Source of the DNA: Brevibacillus migulae
GTDB lineage: Bacteria; Bacillota; Bacilli; Brevibacillales; Brevibacillaceae
Assembly (NCBI RefSeq): GCF_004521915.1
Contig: NZ_SDKD01000014.1
Coordinates: 62,001 to 126,000 of the forward strand
Direction: 5' to 3'
Length of the DNA stretch: 64,000 bases
Position numbers and translations under genes: made by a program
Notes under the pieces: model-generated
Told to the model about the DNA's origin: nothing
The model's database searches: none
The model's input: only the letters and a program-made list of their open reading frames with translations
Shown here: one piece after another, positions 8,675-18,094 of the stretch
How positions within the stretch are numbered: position 1 is the stretch's first letter
Layout: each line of letters starts with the position of its first letter

Positions 8675-9862
8675 ATGAAACCAGCACATGAACCGGAGTG
8701 CGATCGTCCTTTGTCTGTATTGGTTTTCCTATACGTTTGCAGCGTGCTGCTTTTTCCGGAAATCCCCCTCCTTTCCCGCAGCAGCATTGTGCTGGCCGGC
8801 ATCATCGGCTTTATGCTGCTGATCCGGTATCACCAGCGGGAGGAGCTGCTGCTATCGCGGTGGATGATGCTGCCATTTCTCTTTATCATCTATGCGCTAG
8901 CAACCATCCTTTGGGCAGCTGACCAGGGCACTGCCCTCATCTCGATGGTCAGTCTGCTTTCCAGTTCCGCGGGGGCTTTTGTGGTGTGGACTGCGCTGTT
9001 GGCTGGCGCTTCCTGGCAGGCGGTGGTGCGAGGTTGTTTGTGGAGCGGTGTCATCATTATCCTCAGCACCTTGCCGGAAATGGCAGAAGCGGAAAGCAAT
9101 ATGCGGCTTGCGGGAATTCTTGGCAATCCCAACGGCATGGCGATTCATCTGACAACCGCAGCTTTTATCATGATGGCGGCGGACAAAGGAAAGATTGGCC
9201 ACGGTCTGGCAGCAACCGGATTTGTACTGTTTGCCACGATCTTCTCGGGCAGCATCAAGATGATTTTATTCTGGGCGGTCTTTCTGTTTTTTGCGGCGGT
9301 AAAGCTGCATGTATGGTCACGTACCTCCTATTTGAAAAAGGCGGGAATGGTGGCGATCTATTTGCTGCTTGTGACCATCCCGCTGTTTGTTGGCAGTTAT
9401 CTGTATGGTCATCTGGAGGAGATAACGGTAACGAAACGTTTCCTCGATCTGTTGGCCGGCGAAAATACAAGCTCGGCAACCAGGCTGTCGATGATCGAGG
9501 AGGCGCTCGCACTCTGGGTGCAGCATCCGTTGATCGGCAATGGCATCGACCAGTTCCGTGTATTAGGGTCTTATGGCACGTATTCGCACAATAATTTTGC
9601 GGAGATGCTGGCTGACTTCGGCCTACTTGGGACGACATTGTTTTACTTGACGGATCTGGTCATCATCGCCTTCTGCATGCGGGGAATATTCGCGGACAGC
9701 CGCAATCTGTTGGTCCTGTTGATGACCGTCATTTCCTTCCTCTGGGATTTTGGCATGGTGAGCTATATGGAGAAAAGTTGCTGGCTGCTGACCGCGGCTT
9801 CCTTCTATCTGCTGTATGAAGCACAAGGAAAGCGTGGCTGGCTTCCTTCACGACCGGTGTGA
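8675..9862 (+). CDS. O-antigen ligase/polymerase-like membrane protein (Wzy candidate)
   Basis: A 395-residue multi-spanning membrane protein. It has the Wzy_C-type region near residues 280-320, where a long extracytoplasmic loop ends in SHNNFAEMLADFG, followed by paired helices. In a Wzx/Wzy locus this is the polymerase that joins repeat units outside the membrane. Wzy proteins vary greatly, so the call rests on topology, this motif and the neighbours. An AAGGGT site lies just before the ATG. Confidence 0.8.
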   Translation: MKPAHEPECDRPLSVLVFLYVCSVLLFPEIPLLSRSSIVLAGIIGFMLLIRYHQREELLLSRWMMLPFLFIIYALATILWAADQGTALISMVSLLSSSAGAFVVWTALLAGASWQAVVRGCLWSGVIIILSTLPEMAEAESNMRLAGILGNPNGMAIHLTTAAFIMMAADKGKIGHGLAATGFVLFATIFSGSIKMILFWAVFLFFAAVKLHVWSRTSYLKKAGMVAIYLLLVTIPLFVGSYLYGHLEEITVTKRFLDLLAGENTSSATRLSMIEEALALWVQHPLIGNGIDQFRVLGSYGTYSHNNFAEMLADFGLLGTTLFYLTDLVIIAFCMRGIFADSRNLLVLLMTVISFLWDFGMVSYMEKSCWLLTAASFYLLYEAQGKRGWLPSRPV

Positions 9863-9890
9863 GGGCGCATTAAAGCAAGGGGGTAACACG

Positions 9891-11048
9891 ATGAAGCAAC
9901 CGTTACGAATCGTTTTCGTGATGCCCAATCTGGCAGGCGGCGGAGCGGAGCGGGTCATGGTCACGGTGCTGCGTCATCTGGACCGCAGCCGTTTTGAACC
10001 GATCCTGATGACCGTCGAGCTGTCAGGACCGTATGTCGCGTTGATCCCGGAAGATGTACAGGTCGTGAATCTGCAGGCGGGAAGAGTGCGCCATGCTTGG
10101 CGAAAGATGGTCAAAGAAATCAACCGTCTGCAGCCAGCGGTCGTGATGTCCACGATGGATTATATGAACCTGGCTGTAATTGCGGGGAAGATGGCGTTTG
10201 CGAAAAAGCCGCGGATTGTCATCAGGGAAGCCAATACGCCTACACATGCCATCGGAGCCCTCTCTTCTCTGAAACGTGTGGCATTTAAAGCGTTGTACAG
10301 GTTGCTCTATCCGAAGGCAGATCTGGTCATCGTGCAGTCAGAAGGAATGAAACAGGATTTGCTAGACTTTTTACCCCATCTCTCGCAGGAAAAAGTGATC
10401 CGCATCTACAATCCGCTTGATGTGGCGAGCGTACTCCAAAAAGCGGCGAGGAAAGAGGAAGCTTTTTTGCTGCCAGCGGGAAAGCAGATTGTCGCAGCCG
10501 GGAGACTGACCTATCAAAAAGGGTTTGACCTGCTGCTGGCTGCCTTTGCCCAAGTGGCCAAGGCTGTACAAGATGCTCGGCTCGCGATCCTCGGAGAAGG
10601 TCCGCTGGAGGGCGAGCTGAAAGCGCAGGCTCGCGCGCTCGGAATAGAGGAACGGGTTAGTTTTTTGGGCTTTCAAGAAAATCCATATGCTTTTTTGGCC
10701 CAAGCCGATCTGTTTGTGCTTCCGTCGCGCTGGGAGGGCTTTCCCAACATTTTGCTCGAAGCGCTAGCCTGCGGATGTCAGGTGGTCGCGGCAGATTGTC
10801 CAAGCGGTCCTCGTGAAATTTTACAAGGAAACCGATATGGCTTGCTGGTCGAACCGGAGCGGGTAGCCGCCTTGACAGCGGGGATGATCAGCGTGCTGTG
10901 CGGGGAATACAAGTTTGCTCCCGGTCGTGAACGCGCGTTGGCATACGATGCAAAACAGGTCGTGAACGCCTACGAGCAAGCATTTGAACATGGGAGGGTA
11001 GAGGAAGGAGCAGGGGAAAGATGCGAACGTACAGGTACTTGGCGGTAG
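9891..11048 (+). CDS. Glycosyltransferase family 4, first of three
   Basis: Cytoplasmic retaining GT-B glycosyltransferase of 385 residues. The N-terminal domain opens with a glycine-rich loop (PNLAGGGAERV). The C-terminal donor domain shows GRLTYQKGFD, GEGPLEGELK and the EGFPNILLEAL motif with the two glutamates of GT4 enzymes. The ATG at 9891 follows AAGGGGG by about 7 bases; the open frame extends upstream into the polymerase gene but lacks a site there. Sugar donor and acceptor are unknown. Confidence 0.88.
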   Translation: MKQPLRIVFVMPNLAGGGAERVMVTVLRHLDRSRFEPILMTVELSGPYVALIPEDVQVVNLQAGRVRHAWRKMVKEINRLQPAVVMSTMDYMNLAVIAGKMAFAKKPRIVIREANTPTHAIGALSSLKRVAFKALYRLLYPKADLVIVQSEGMKQDLLDFLPHLSQEKVIRIYNPLDVASVLQKAARKEEAFLLPAGKQIVAAGRLTYQKGFDLLLAAFAQVAKAVQDARLAILGEGPLEGELKAQARALGIEERVSFLGFQENPYAFLAQADLFVLPSRWEGFPNILLEALACGCQVVAADCPSGPREILQGNRYGLLVEPERVAALTAGMISVLCGEYKFAPGRERALAYDAKQVVNAYEQAFEHGRVEEGAGERCERTGTWR

Positions 11049-12148
11049 GACCATTGCCTCCTCCCATTGGCGGAGATACCATCTCCTTTTCCCGGTTAGT
11101 AGAAAATCGTCTTCTACGCGAAGCCGGGATTCAGCTTGAGATCATTGATACTTCACGTAAAGAAAAAGAAAGCAGACTCGTTCGCAGGCTTGATTGGCGC
11201 GATTTGTGCAATGCTATCAGAATTGCCGGTGCTGCTCTATTCAAGCGAAACACGGTTGACGGCATGCTGATCTGGGCAAACAATCGCTTTGCCTATACGA
11301 TCGGGCTGGTGCTGATCCTGCTGTTTCATTTTTTCAACAAAAGGCTGATCCTCAAGCTGTTTGGCGGAGATTTTGCCGAGGAGTTCGGCAGACTCCCGCG
11401 CTGGTTTCAACGATTGGCTATGCGGATCTTCTCGAAAGTGGATGTTTTATTGCCGCAAACGAAACAGCTCTGCCGCTATTTTACCCAAGTGCAGGGAGTC
11501 TCGGAGGCCAAGGTGGTGCATTTCCCCAATTTTCTCCCTTTTGAGCCCATCGCGTACACGGAAAAGCCAGTCATTGATAAGATCCGTACCGTTTTCGTGG
11601 GTCAGATTCGCACTGAAAAAGGTGTCTTTGACATCCTCGAAGCTATGAAGCAGGTGCCAGGCATGTCCTGTACCTTTTACGGCCCGATCTTTCGGCAGGA
11701 TCGTGAGCGATTTTTTCAACTGCTGGCGGAGCTTCCCGAAGCGAGCTATGGGGGCATCCTGGCGCAAAAAAACGTGGTGCAAACGATAGCCGGCTATGAT
11801 TTGCTGCTGCTGCCCAGCTACCACCCGGGAGAAGGGTATCCCGCAGTGATCGTGGAAGCGTTTTTTGCTTCTGTACCTGTGGTTGCTTCTCAGTGGCGAA
11901 TGATCCCTGAGCTTGTCCATCACGGTGAAAACGGGTTTCTTGTCAACCCGCGGAGTCCGGAAGAGATTGCCTTCTATGTGGAAAAGGTTCTCCAGACTCC
12001 GGCGTTACACGCCCAGCTCAGCGCGGCTGCAGGAAGGACAGCACAGCGATTTACCGAGCAGCGGGTCATCGGGGACATCCTTCTCCCGCTGCTGGGTGTC
12101 GGTAGAGGAACGGCGCTTCAAGATCTCGCCATGGAGAAAGGAGGCTAA
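11021..12148 (+). CDS. Glycosyltransferase family 4, second of three
   Basis: A 375-residue GT-B enzyme. The N-terminus is GPLPPPIGGD, a hydrophobic stretch near residue 90 could anchor it to the membrane, and the C-terminal domain holds GQIRTEKGVFDIL and HPGEGYPAVIVEAF, the GT4 donor-binding signature. It overlaps the preceding transferase by 28 bases, and the AGGGGAAAG site lies inside that gene, so the two are co-translated. Specificity cannot be read from the sequence. Confidence 0.85.
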   Translation: MRTYRYLAVGPLPPPIGGDTISFSRLVENRLLREAGIQLEIIDTSRKEKESRLVRRLDWRDLCNAIRIAGAALFKRNTVDGMLIWANNRFAYTIGLVLILLFHFFNKRLILKLFGGDFAEEFGRLPRWFQRLAMRIFSKVDVLLPQTKQLCRYFTQVQGVSEAKVVHFPNFLPFEPIAYTEKPVIDKIRTVFVGQIRTEKGVFDILEAMKQVPGMSCTFYGPIFRQDRERFFQLLAELPEASYGGILAQKNVVQTIAGYDLLLLPSYHPGEGYPAVIVEAFFASVPVVASQWRMIPELVHHGENGFLVNPRSPEEIAFYVEKVLQTPALHAQLSAAAGRTAQRFTEQRVIGDILLPLLGVGRGTALQDLAMEKGG

Positions 12149-12151
12149 CCG

Positions 12152-14020
12152 ATGTGCGGGATAGCTGGCATCGTAACCAAAGCGACTGCATCCATCCATG
12201 AACAACTGCTGCAGGCAGAAGCGATACAGCGTCATCGCGGACCAGATGGGCAAGGGATTGGTGTCTATCGGCTCGGGGAGTGTACCGTGGGATTTGCCCA
12301 CCAGCGGCTTTCGATCCTCGATCGCAGCGAGCTAGGCGCACAGCCGTTTGTCTACCAGCGGAAAAAAGGGGTATTGATCTACAACGGCGAGGTGTACAAC
12401 TACAAGGAAATACGCCGTGAGCTACACGAGCAAGGGTGCCAGTTTATCAGTGACAGTGATACAGAAGTAGTGCTGACGGCTTTGCATCATTGGGGAATCG
12501 AAGCGGCCTTGCCGCGTTTCAACGGCATGTGGGCTTTTGCCTGGCTTGATCTCGACAATCGAAAGCTGCATCTGAGTCGGGATCGCTTCGGCGTAAAGCC
12601 GCTTTACTATGCCGAGGTAGGCGGTGAGCTTTTGTTCGCCTCCGAAATCAAGACCATTCTCAAGCTTGCGAATCGCACCTTTGCCCTGAATCATGCCGCC
12701 ATCGGCGCTTATATCCAGCAATCATTGCTCTGCGCCACAGAAGACACGTTTTATCAAGAGATCCGCAAAGTCCCCCCTCGCCATACGCTTTCGCTCGATC
12801 TGGCTTCCGGCTCCCTTGACATGAAGCTGCAGCCGTACTGGCAATTTCCCCAGCTCCAGACGAACGAAGCGAAGACAGAGAAGCAACTGATCGAACAAGT
12901 CCAAGAGCTGTTTGCAGATGCGGTGCGGCTGCGTCTGCGCAGCGACGTTCCGGTCGGAGTGCTGCTCTCCGGCGGTCTGGATTCCTCCTCCATTGCAGCA
13001 GTCATGAACACCTTCACCAAAGGGGAAGACAACCTGCATATCCTGTCAGCGGTCAGTCATGACACGCGATTTGACGAGAGTCCCCATATAGACATGATGA
13101 GTCGGCATTTGCAGCAGCCTGTTCATAAAGTCATGCTGCAATTCGAGGCGAAGCAGGCTTTTGATTACTTGCATAATGTGACCTGGTACAACGACGAACC
13201 GATCGGCAGCTTTTCCACCGTGGCGCATTACTTGCTGATGCAGCATGCCAAGGAGCTCGGGATTACTGTAATCTTGAGCGGACAGGGGGCGGATGAGCTG
13301 CTGTGCGGCTACCGGAAATATGTGGGCTTCTATCTGCAAGCGCTGATGCACCAAGGGAAGTATCGGGAGGCACAGCAGGTGCTGGTTGCATTCTGGCGGC
13401 AGAAAACGATCCTGCATCAATTTTCGTACTCGGAAGCCAAGCGCTACTTGCCATCTTTTTTCAAAGCAAAGGAAGCCGATATTGCCGGCGAAGCGCTGCA
13501 GAGCTATCGACCGGTTCAGCTCGGTCTGGAAAAAGGCATGACGGTAGCAGAAAGACAGCTGCTCGATATCACCCGGTTCTCGGTGCCTGTGCTTACCCAT
13601 TACGAGGATCGGATGTCCATGGCATGGTCGCGAGAGGTGCGGTTGCCCTTTTTGGACTATCGACTCATTGAGATGCTCCTTCCCTTGCCCCCGCACTTCA
13701 AGCTGCGCGACGGCTGGACCAAATACCTGCTCCGCAAAGCCATGGAGCCGCTGCTTCCAGCGCAAATCGCCTGGAGAAAGGATAAGCAAGGCTTCGTCAA
13801 TCCGCAAAGCGAATGGTTGAAGCATGAGCTTAGAGACGAGGTGCTCCGCTATTTTTCACCGGATAGCCTGATTTTTACCCATGGACTCATCCACCGGCAA
13901 AACCTGTTGGCCAAGTACGAGCAGTACTGTCGTCAGCCTGTAGGAAAAGGCACCATCTGGTTCAAGGATATTTTCAATCCGTTGGCACTGGAGATCTGGC
14001 TGCGCCAGTCTTACCGATAG
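12152..14020 (+). CDS. Asparagine-synthase-like glutamine amidotransferase
   Basis: A 622-residue AsnB-family enzyme. The class II glutaminase domain begins with the nucleophile Cys2 (MCGIAGI), and the synthase domain has the PP-loop SGGLDSSS near residue 275. The start is fixed by AAAGGAGG. Family members make asparagine, but those inside polysaccharide loci (WbpS type) are thought to amidate uronic acids. With a UDP-GalA-producing fusion enzyme in the same operon, amidation of GalA is a reasonable inference, though not proven. No other asparagine pathway gene is nearby. Confidence 0.87.
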   Translation: MCGIAGIVTKATASIHEQLLQAEAIQRHRGPDGQGIGVYRLGECTVGFAHQRLSILDRSELGAQPFVYQRKKGVLIYNGEVYNYKEIRRELHEQGCQFISDSDTEVVLTALHHWGIEAALPRFNGMWAFAWLDLDNRKLHLSRDRFGVKPLYYAEVGGELLFASEIKTILKLANRTFALNHAAIGAYIQQSLLCATEDTFYQEIRKVPPRHTLSLDLASGSLDMKLQPYWQFPQLQTNEAKTEKQLIEQVQELFADAVRLRLRSDVPVGVLLSGGLDSSSIAAVMNTFTKGEDNLHILSAVSHDTRFDESPHIDMMSRHLQQPVHKVMLQFEAKQAFDYLHNVTWYNDEPIGSFSTVAHYLLMQHAKELGITVILSGQGADELLCGYRKYVGFYLQALMHQGKYREAQQVLVAFWRQKTILHQFSYSEAKRYLPSFFKAKEADIAGEALQSYRPVQLGLEKGMTVAERQLLDITRFSVPVLTHYEDRMSMAWSREVRLPFLDYRLIEMLLPLPPHFKLRDGWTKYLLRKAMEPLLPAQIAWRKDKQGFVNPQSEWLKHELRDEVLRYFSPDSLIFTHGLIHRQNLLAKYEQYCRQPVGKGTIWFKDIFNPLALEIWLRQSYR

Positions 14021-14109
14021 GGGACTTTGGTTCTGTGCAGGGATGGCCATGAATAAAGTACTAGTAACAATACATGCTGGCAACTGCTAGGCGAAAAGGA
14101 GTGGTCCCG

Positions 14110-15387
14110 GTGAAAATTTTGTATATCCATCAATACTTTACGACCCGGGAAGGCACGCTCGGCACCCGTTCCTACGAGTTCGCCAAATATTTCGTGAAAA
14201 AGGGGCACCAGGTGACCGTACTGACCGGGGATTCCTATCTGCCGCCGATGGAGGGGGAGGAGGCAGGTTGGTTCACTCGCACCTGCACGGTGGACGGAAT
14301 CCGGATCATTGCCGTAAAAAATGCGTACTCCAATTACATGGGCTTTCTGCGCCGAGCGCTCGCCTTTTTCGCCTTCGTCTTCTTTTCCACGTGGATCGCT
14401 CTCTTTCTCAAGCGGCACGACCTCGTATTCGCCACTTCGACCCCATTGACTGTCGCCATCACTGCTTTACTGCTAAAAAAGCTTAGAAGGATTCCGTTTG
14501 TGTTTGAGGTGCGGGACCTTTGGCCGGAGGCTCCGATCCAAATGGGGGCAGTCCGTTCCCGGCTTGCAATCCGGCTGCTGCGATGGCTGGAGCGCACCAC
14601 GTATCGGGAGGCGGTACAGGTGGTAGGTCTGTCGCCGGGGATGGTTGCGGGTATCCTAGACACCGGGATCCCGCAGGAAAAGGTAAGCATGATCCCCAAC
14701 TGCTCTGATCTGGAACTGTTTGACCCATCAAACGCCACGGTGCAGGGGAGTGCCGCCGTGATAAGAAGGAAACTGTCTCTTGAAGGAAAGCTGGTCGTCC
14801 TGCATGGCGGGGCGATGGGCGTCGCCAATGGGCTTGATTCTCTCATCCGCACCGCCATCCTGTTACAGCAGCTGGGAGAAAGCGAGATTTTCTTTATCTT
14901 TGCGGGAGAGGGAAAAACCAGACCGGAGATGGAGAAAACGGCACGGGAACAGGGATTAACCAACATCCTTTTTACGGGGGCTGTTCCGCGCAAAGAGATG
15001 CCGCTTTATTTGTCCATGGCTGATGTGACGGTCACTTCGTTTCGTCCATTGCCGATCCTCGCGACCAATTCTCCCAACAAGTTTTTCGACTCTTTGGCAG
15101 CAGGAAAGCCGGTGATCGTCAATGCGGCAGGGTGGACGAAAGAGATCGTAGAGTCGTATGGGGTCGGTTTCTATGTCGATCCGCACGAGCCGGAGAATCT
15201 CGCCCGTTTGCTGCGTGCTGTGAAAAACGACAAGGAACGTCTGTGGGACATGGGGATTCGTGCACGGCGTCTGGCAGAAGAAAAATACGACCGCATCAAG
15301 TTAGCCGGCCAAATGGAGGAGCTATTGGCAAAAGCATTGAACCAGGCGCAGACGGTATCTGCCAGAGGGAGGGTATGGGCAAAATGA
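14110..15387 (+). CDS. Glycosyltransferase family 4 (WbuB-like), third of three
   Basis: A 425-residue GT-B enzyme with the WbuB/fucosamine-transferase look: KILYIHQYF at the start, a membrane-associating hydrophobic segment near residue 85, FEVRDLWPEAP, and the C-terminal SPNKFFDSLAAGKPV motif. I prefer the GTG at 14110, which has AAAAGGAG 7 bases upstream and gives the conserved N-terminus. An in-frame ATG at 14074 would add twelve residues. Donor is unknown; a 4-amino or acetamido sugar would match the neighbouring genes. Confidence 0.85.
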   Translation: MKILYIHQYFTTREGTLGTRSYEFAKYFVKKGHQVTVLTGDSYLPPMEGEEAGWFTRTCTVDGIRIIAVKNAYSNYMGFLRRALAFFAFVFFSTWIALFLKRHDLVFATSTPLTVAITALLLKKLRRIPFVFEVRDLWPEAPIQMGAVRSRLAIRLLRWLERTTYREAVQVVGLSPGMVAGILDTGIPQEKVSMIPNCSDLELFDPSNATVQGSAAVIRRKLSLEGKLVVLHGGAMGVANGLDSLIRTAILLQQLGESEIFFIFAGEGKTRPEMEKTAREQGLTNILFTGAVPRKEMPLYLSMADVTVTSFRPLPILATNSPNKFFDSLAAGKPVIVNAAGWTKEIVESYGVGFYVDPHEPENLARLLRAVKNDKERLWDMGIRARRLAEEKYDRIKLAGQMEELLAKALNQAQTVSARGRVWAK

Positions 15388-16283
15388 AGGTCAGAAAAGC
15401 GATCATTCCGGCAGCGGGGCTTGGGACCCGTTTTCTGCCTGCCACGAAGGCGCAGCCGAAGGAGATGCTGCCCATCGTAGACAAGCCAACGATCCAATAC
15501 ATCGTCGAGGAGGCTGTTTCCTCGGGGATCGAGCATATCATCATCGTCACGGGGCGGGGCAAGCGAGCCATAGAGGATCATTTTGACAAATCGTATGAAT
15601 TAGAGGCGATTCTTTCTGCCAAGCAGAAGCTTGCCGAACTGGAGGAAATCGAACGGATCACCAATCTGGCCGACATCCATTACATCAGGCAAAAGGACCC
15701 AAAGGGGCTGGGACATGCGATCTGGTGTGCCCGTACTTTTATCGGCGATGAGCCATTTGCGGTGCTGCTGGGAGACGACATCGTGGTATCGGAGAAGCCT
15801 TGTTTGCGGCAGCTCATCGAGGCTTACGAACATTTCCATACCTCGGTCATCGGTGTCCAGCAGGTAAGCGAGGAAGCGGTGGAGCGGTACGGAATCGTCT
15901 GTGGGGAACGGATGCCTGCCAGCAGTGGTCTCTATCATGTCAGCGATCTGATCGAAAAGCCGCGCCGCGAGGAATCGCCTTCTCGCCTTGCGATTATGGG
16001 ACGCTACGTCATCCGTCCGGAGATCTTCGCTATTTTGGAAAGGCTGGAGGCGGGGGCGGGCGGAGAAATCCAACTGACGGATGCGCTGCGGCTCCTATCC
16101 AAACGTCAGGCGGTCATGGCCTATGAGATGCATGGAAAACGCTACGATGTCGGTGACAAGCTGGGGTTCATCGAAGCAACCATTGATTTCGCCTTAGCCC
16201 GTACGGACATGGGGGAAGAAGTCATCAAGCTACTGGAAACCCGTCTCGTCAGACTGAAAAGCACAACTCAGGCAAGCAGATGA
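15384..16283 (+). CDS. UTP-glucose-1-phosphate uridylyltransferase (GtaB/GalU family)
   Basis: Makes UDP-glucose from UTP and glucose-1-phosphate, the substrate of the dehydrogenase/epimerase fusion in this operon. The nucleotide-binding signature (AAGLGTRFLPATKA, then PKEMLPIVDKP) is intact, and the 299-residue length is normal. The ATG at 15384 overlaps the previous stop (ATGA) and gives the family start MKVRKAIIPAAG. An ATG nine bases earlier (15375) is possible but sits almost on top of the GGGAGG site. Confidence 0.92.
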   Translation: MKVRKAIIPAAGLGTRFLPATKAQPKEMLPIVDKPTIQYIVEEAVSSGIEHIIIVTGRGKRAIEDHFDKSYELEAILSAKQKLAELEEIERITNLADIHYIRQKDPKGLGHAIWCARTFIGDEPFAVLLGDDIVVSEKPCLRQLIEAYEHFHTSVIGVQQVSEEAVERYGIVCGERMPASSGLYHVSDLIEKPRREESPSRLAIMGRYVIRPEIFAILERLEAGAGGEIQLTDALRLLSKRQAVMAYEMHGKRYDVGDKLGFIEATIDFALARTDMGEEVIKLLETRLVRLKSTTQASR

Positions 16284-16900
16284 AACGATGCCTCGATTTC
16301 ACCGTCGCTTTGCTGCTTTTGCTTTGCCTTCTTCCCGTTCTCATCGTTCTGATCATTCTGATTCGTGTCAAAATCGGCTCTCCGGTGTTGTTCAAGCAAA
16401 GGCGCCCAGGTTTTCAGGGGAGGCCGTTTATCATCTATAAATTTCGCACCATGACGGATCAGCGAGATGAGCAAGGGCGGCTGCTGCCCGATGAGGCCAG
16501 AATCATTCCTTTGGGCAGGATGTTGCGAAAGTACAGCTTGGATGAGCTGCCGCAGCTGTTGAATGTGCTGAAAGGCGAGTTGAGCCTTGTCGGGCCGCGG
16601 CCGCTCCTGATGGAGTACTTGCCGCTTTACAGTCCCGAACAGGCCAGAAGGCACGAGGTAAAGCCGGGGATCACCGGCTGGGCCCAGGTACACGGTAGGA
16701 ATGCGCTGACCTGGGAAGAAAAGTTCGCGTTGGATGTGTGGTACGTGGATCACCGCTCCTTCCTGCTTGACCTGCGCATTCTCTGGATGACGGCGGGAAA
16801 AGTCTTTCATCGCGAAGAGACTGCCCAGCAGGAGTATTTGGTCGTCGAGGATTTTGCCGGAAGCAAAAAGGAAGCGGTGGACGGGCAATCATTCGGCTGA
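16280..16900 (+). CDS. PglC-type undecaprenyl-phosphate sugar phosphotransferase
   Basis: Initiating transferase that puts the first sugar-1-phosphate on undecaprenyl phosphate. It is the short monotopic form (206 residues): one N-terminal hydrophobic re-entrant segment at about residues 5-27, then the conserved KFRTM motif, the DELPQLLNVLKGE catalytic region, LVGPRP and PGITGWAQ. It overlaps the uridylyltransferase gene by 4 bases. PglC enzymes often use UDP-diacetamidobacillosamine or a related amino sugar, which fits the aminotransferase next door and the 4,6-dehydratase downstream. Confidence 0.9.
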   Translation: MKRCLDFTVALLLLLCLLPVLIVLIILIRVKIGSPVLFKQRRPGFQGRPFIIYKFRTMTDQRDEQGRLLPDEARIIPLGRMLRKYSLDELPQLLNVLKGELSLVGPRPLLMEYLPLYSPEQARRHEVKPGITGWAQVHGRNALTWEEKFALDVWYVDHRSFLLDLRILWMTAGKVFHREETAQQEYLVVEDFAGSKKEAVDGQSFG

Positions 16901-16915
16901 ACAGGAGGAGAAACG

Positions 16916-18094
16916 ATGACGACCAACAAGCGTATCTATCTGTCGCCTCCGCATCTGGGCACAGAAGAGCAGGTTTTTATGGCGGAAGCTTTCGCGTCCA
17001 ATTGGATTGCTCCCCTGGGGCCACAGGTGGAAGCGTTTGAGCGGGAGCTGGCCGAGCGGGTCGGAGCAAAAGGAGCGGTGGCTCTTTCCTCAGGGACTGC
17101 GGGCATCCATCTTGCCCTGAGACTGCTGGACATCGGGGTGGGGGAACTCGTGTTTTGCTCCAGCCTTACCTTTGTCGCCAGCGTCAATCCGGTGTTGTAT
17201 CTGGGAGCCACACCCGTGTTCATTGACTCGGAGCCTGATACGTGGAATATGTCGCCAGCTGCATTGCGCCGGGCTTTGCAGGAGGCGAAGGAAAAAAAAC
17301 GGTTACCCAAGGCGGTCATCGTCGTCCATCTGTATGGGCAAGCCGCCAAGATGGATGAAATCGTCCGGGTGTGCCAGGAATACGAGGTGCCGATCATTGA
17401 GGACGCTGCGGAAGCACTTGGAGCATCGTATTGGGAAAAGTCATGTGGGACGTTTGGCAGATTTGGCGTGTATTCGTTCAATGGCAACAAAATCATCACG
17501 ACATCCGGCGGAGGTATGCTCGTCTCCGATGATAGGGCCGCGCTCGAGCGTGCCCGGTTCCTTGCTGCTCAGGCACGTGAGCAAGTCCCTTACTATCTGC
17601 ATCATGAACAAGGATATAATTATCGGCTGAGCAATCTGCTCGCAGCAGTGGGAAGAGGGCAGCTGCGTGTTCTGGAAGACCGTATCGCAGCACGACGTCA
17701 GGTTTTTAGGCGATATGAACAAGGGCTGGCGCATCTGCCAGGCTGGGAGAGCATGCCAGAGGCAGCAACGGGTCGATCTACACGCTGGCTGAGTGTGTTT
17801 ACTGTTGACGAAACACGTTTTGGCTGCACCGCGTCGGCGGTCATCAAAGCGTTGGAGCAAGCCGACATCGAGTCCAGGAGGGTCTGGAAGCCCATGCATC
17901 AGCAGCCCTTGTTCACCGGATGTCTCTTCTATCCGCATGACGAGAATATCAGCGTAGCAGATCGCTTATTTGATCAGGGTATCTGTCTCCCTTCCGGCTC
18001 CAGCCTGACAGAAGAAGAGCAGCTGCGCGTGATCGAAACGATCCGGAGTTGCCAATCCCATTCTAGCGGGGAGGCTTTGCATGTATACCTATGA
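16916..18094 (+). CDS. DegT/DnrJ/EryC1/StrS sugar aminotransferase
   Basis: A 392-residue PLP enzyme that transfers an amino group to a 4-keto sugar nucleotide (PglE/EpsN type). The PLP lysine lies in SFNGNKIITTSGGG at about residues 183-195, and the DAAEALGA motif precedes it. AGGAGGAG fixes the start. The logical substrate is the 4-keto-6-deoxy sugar from the dehydratase at 20439. It overlaps the next gene by 14 bases. No N-acetyltransferase of the PglD type is visible in the locus. Confidence 0.9.
   Translation: MTTNKRIYLSPPHLGTEEQVFMAEAFASNWIAPLGPQVEAFERELAERVGAKGAVALSSGTAGIHLALRLLDIGVGELVFCSSLTFVASVNPVLYLGATPVFIDSEPDTWNMSPAALRRALQEAKEKKRLPKAVIVVHLYGQAAKMDEIVRVCQEYEVPIIEDAAEALGASYWEKSCGTFGRFGVYSFNGNKIITTSGGGMLVSDDRAALERARFLAAQAREQVPYYLHHEQGYNYRLSNLLAAVGRGQLRVLEDRIAARRQVFRRYEQGLAHLPGWESMPEAATGRSTRWLSVFTVDETRFGCTASAVIKALEQADIESRRVWKPMHQQPLFTGCLFYPHDENISVADRLFDQGICLPSGSSLTEEEQLRVIETIRSCQSHSSGEALHVYL

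Noticed and set aside
13046..13825. 259-codon minus-strand frame over the asparagine-synthase gene
   Set aside because: Antisense shadow; the plus-strand gene has full-length family conservation.
14049..14090. 13-codon frame (MNKVLVTIHAGNC) between asparagine-synthase and GT4 genes
   Set aside because: Only a weak ribosome site and no downstream feature; it may be chance or a remnant, and cannot be supported.
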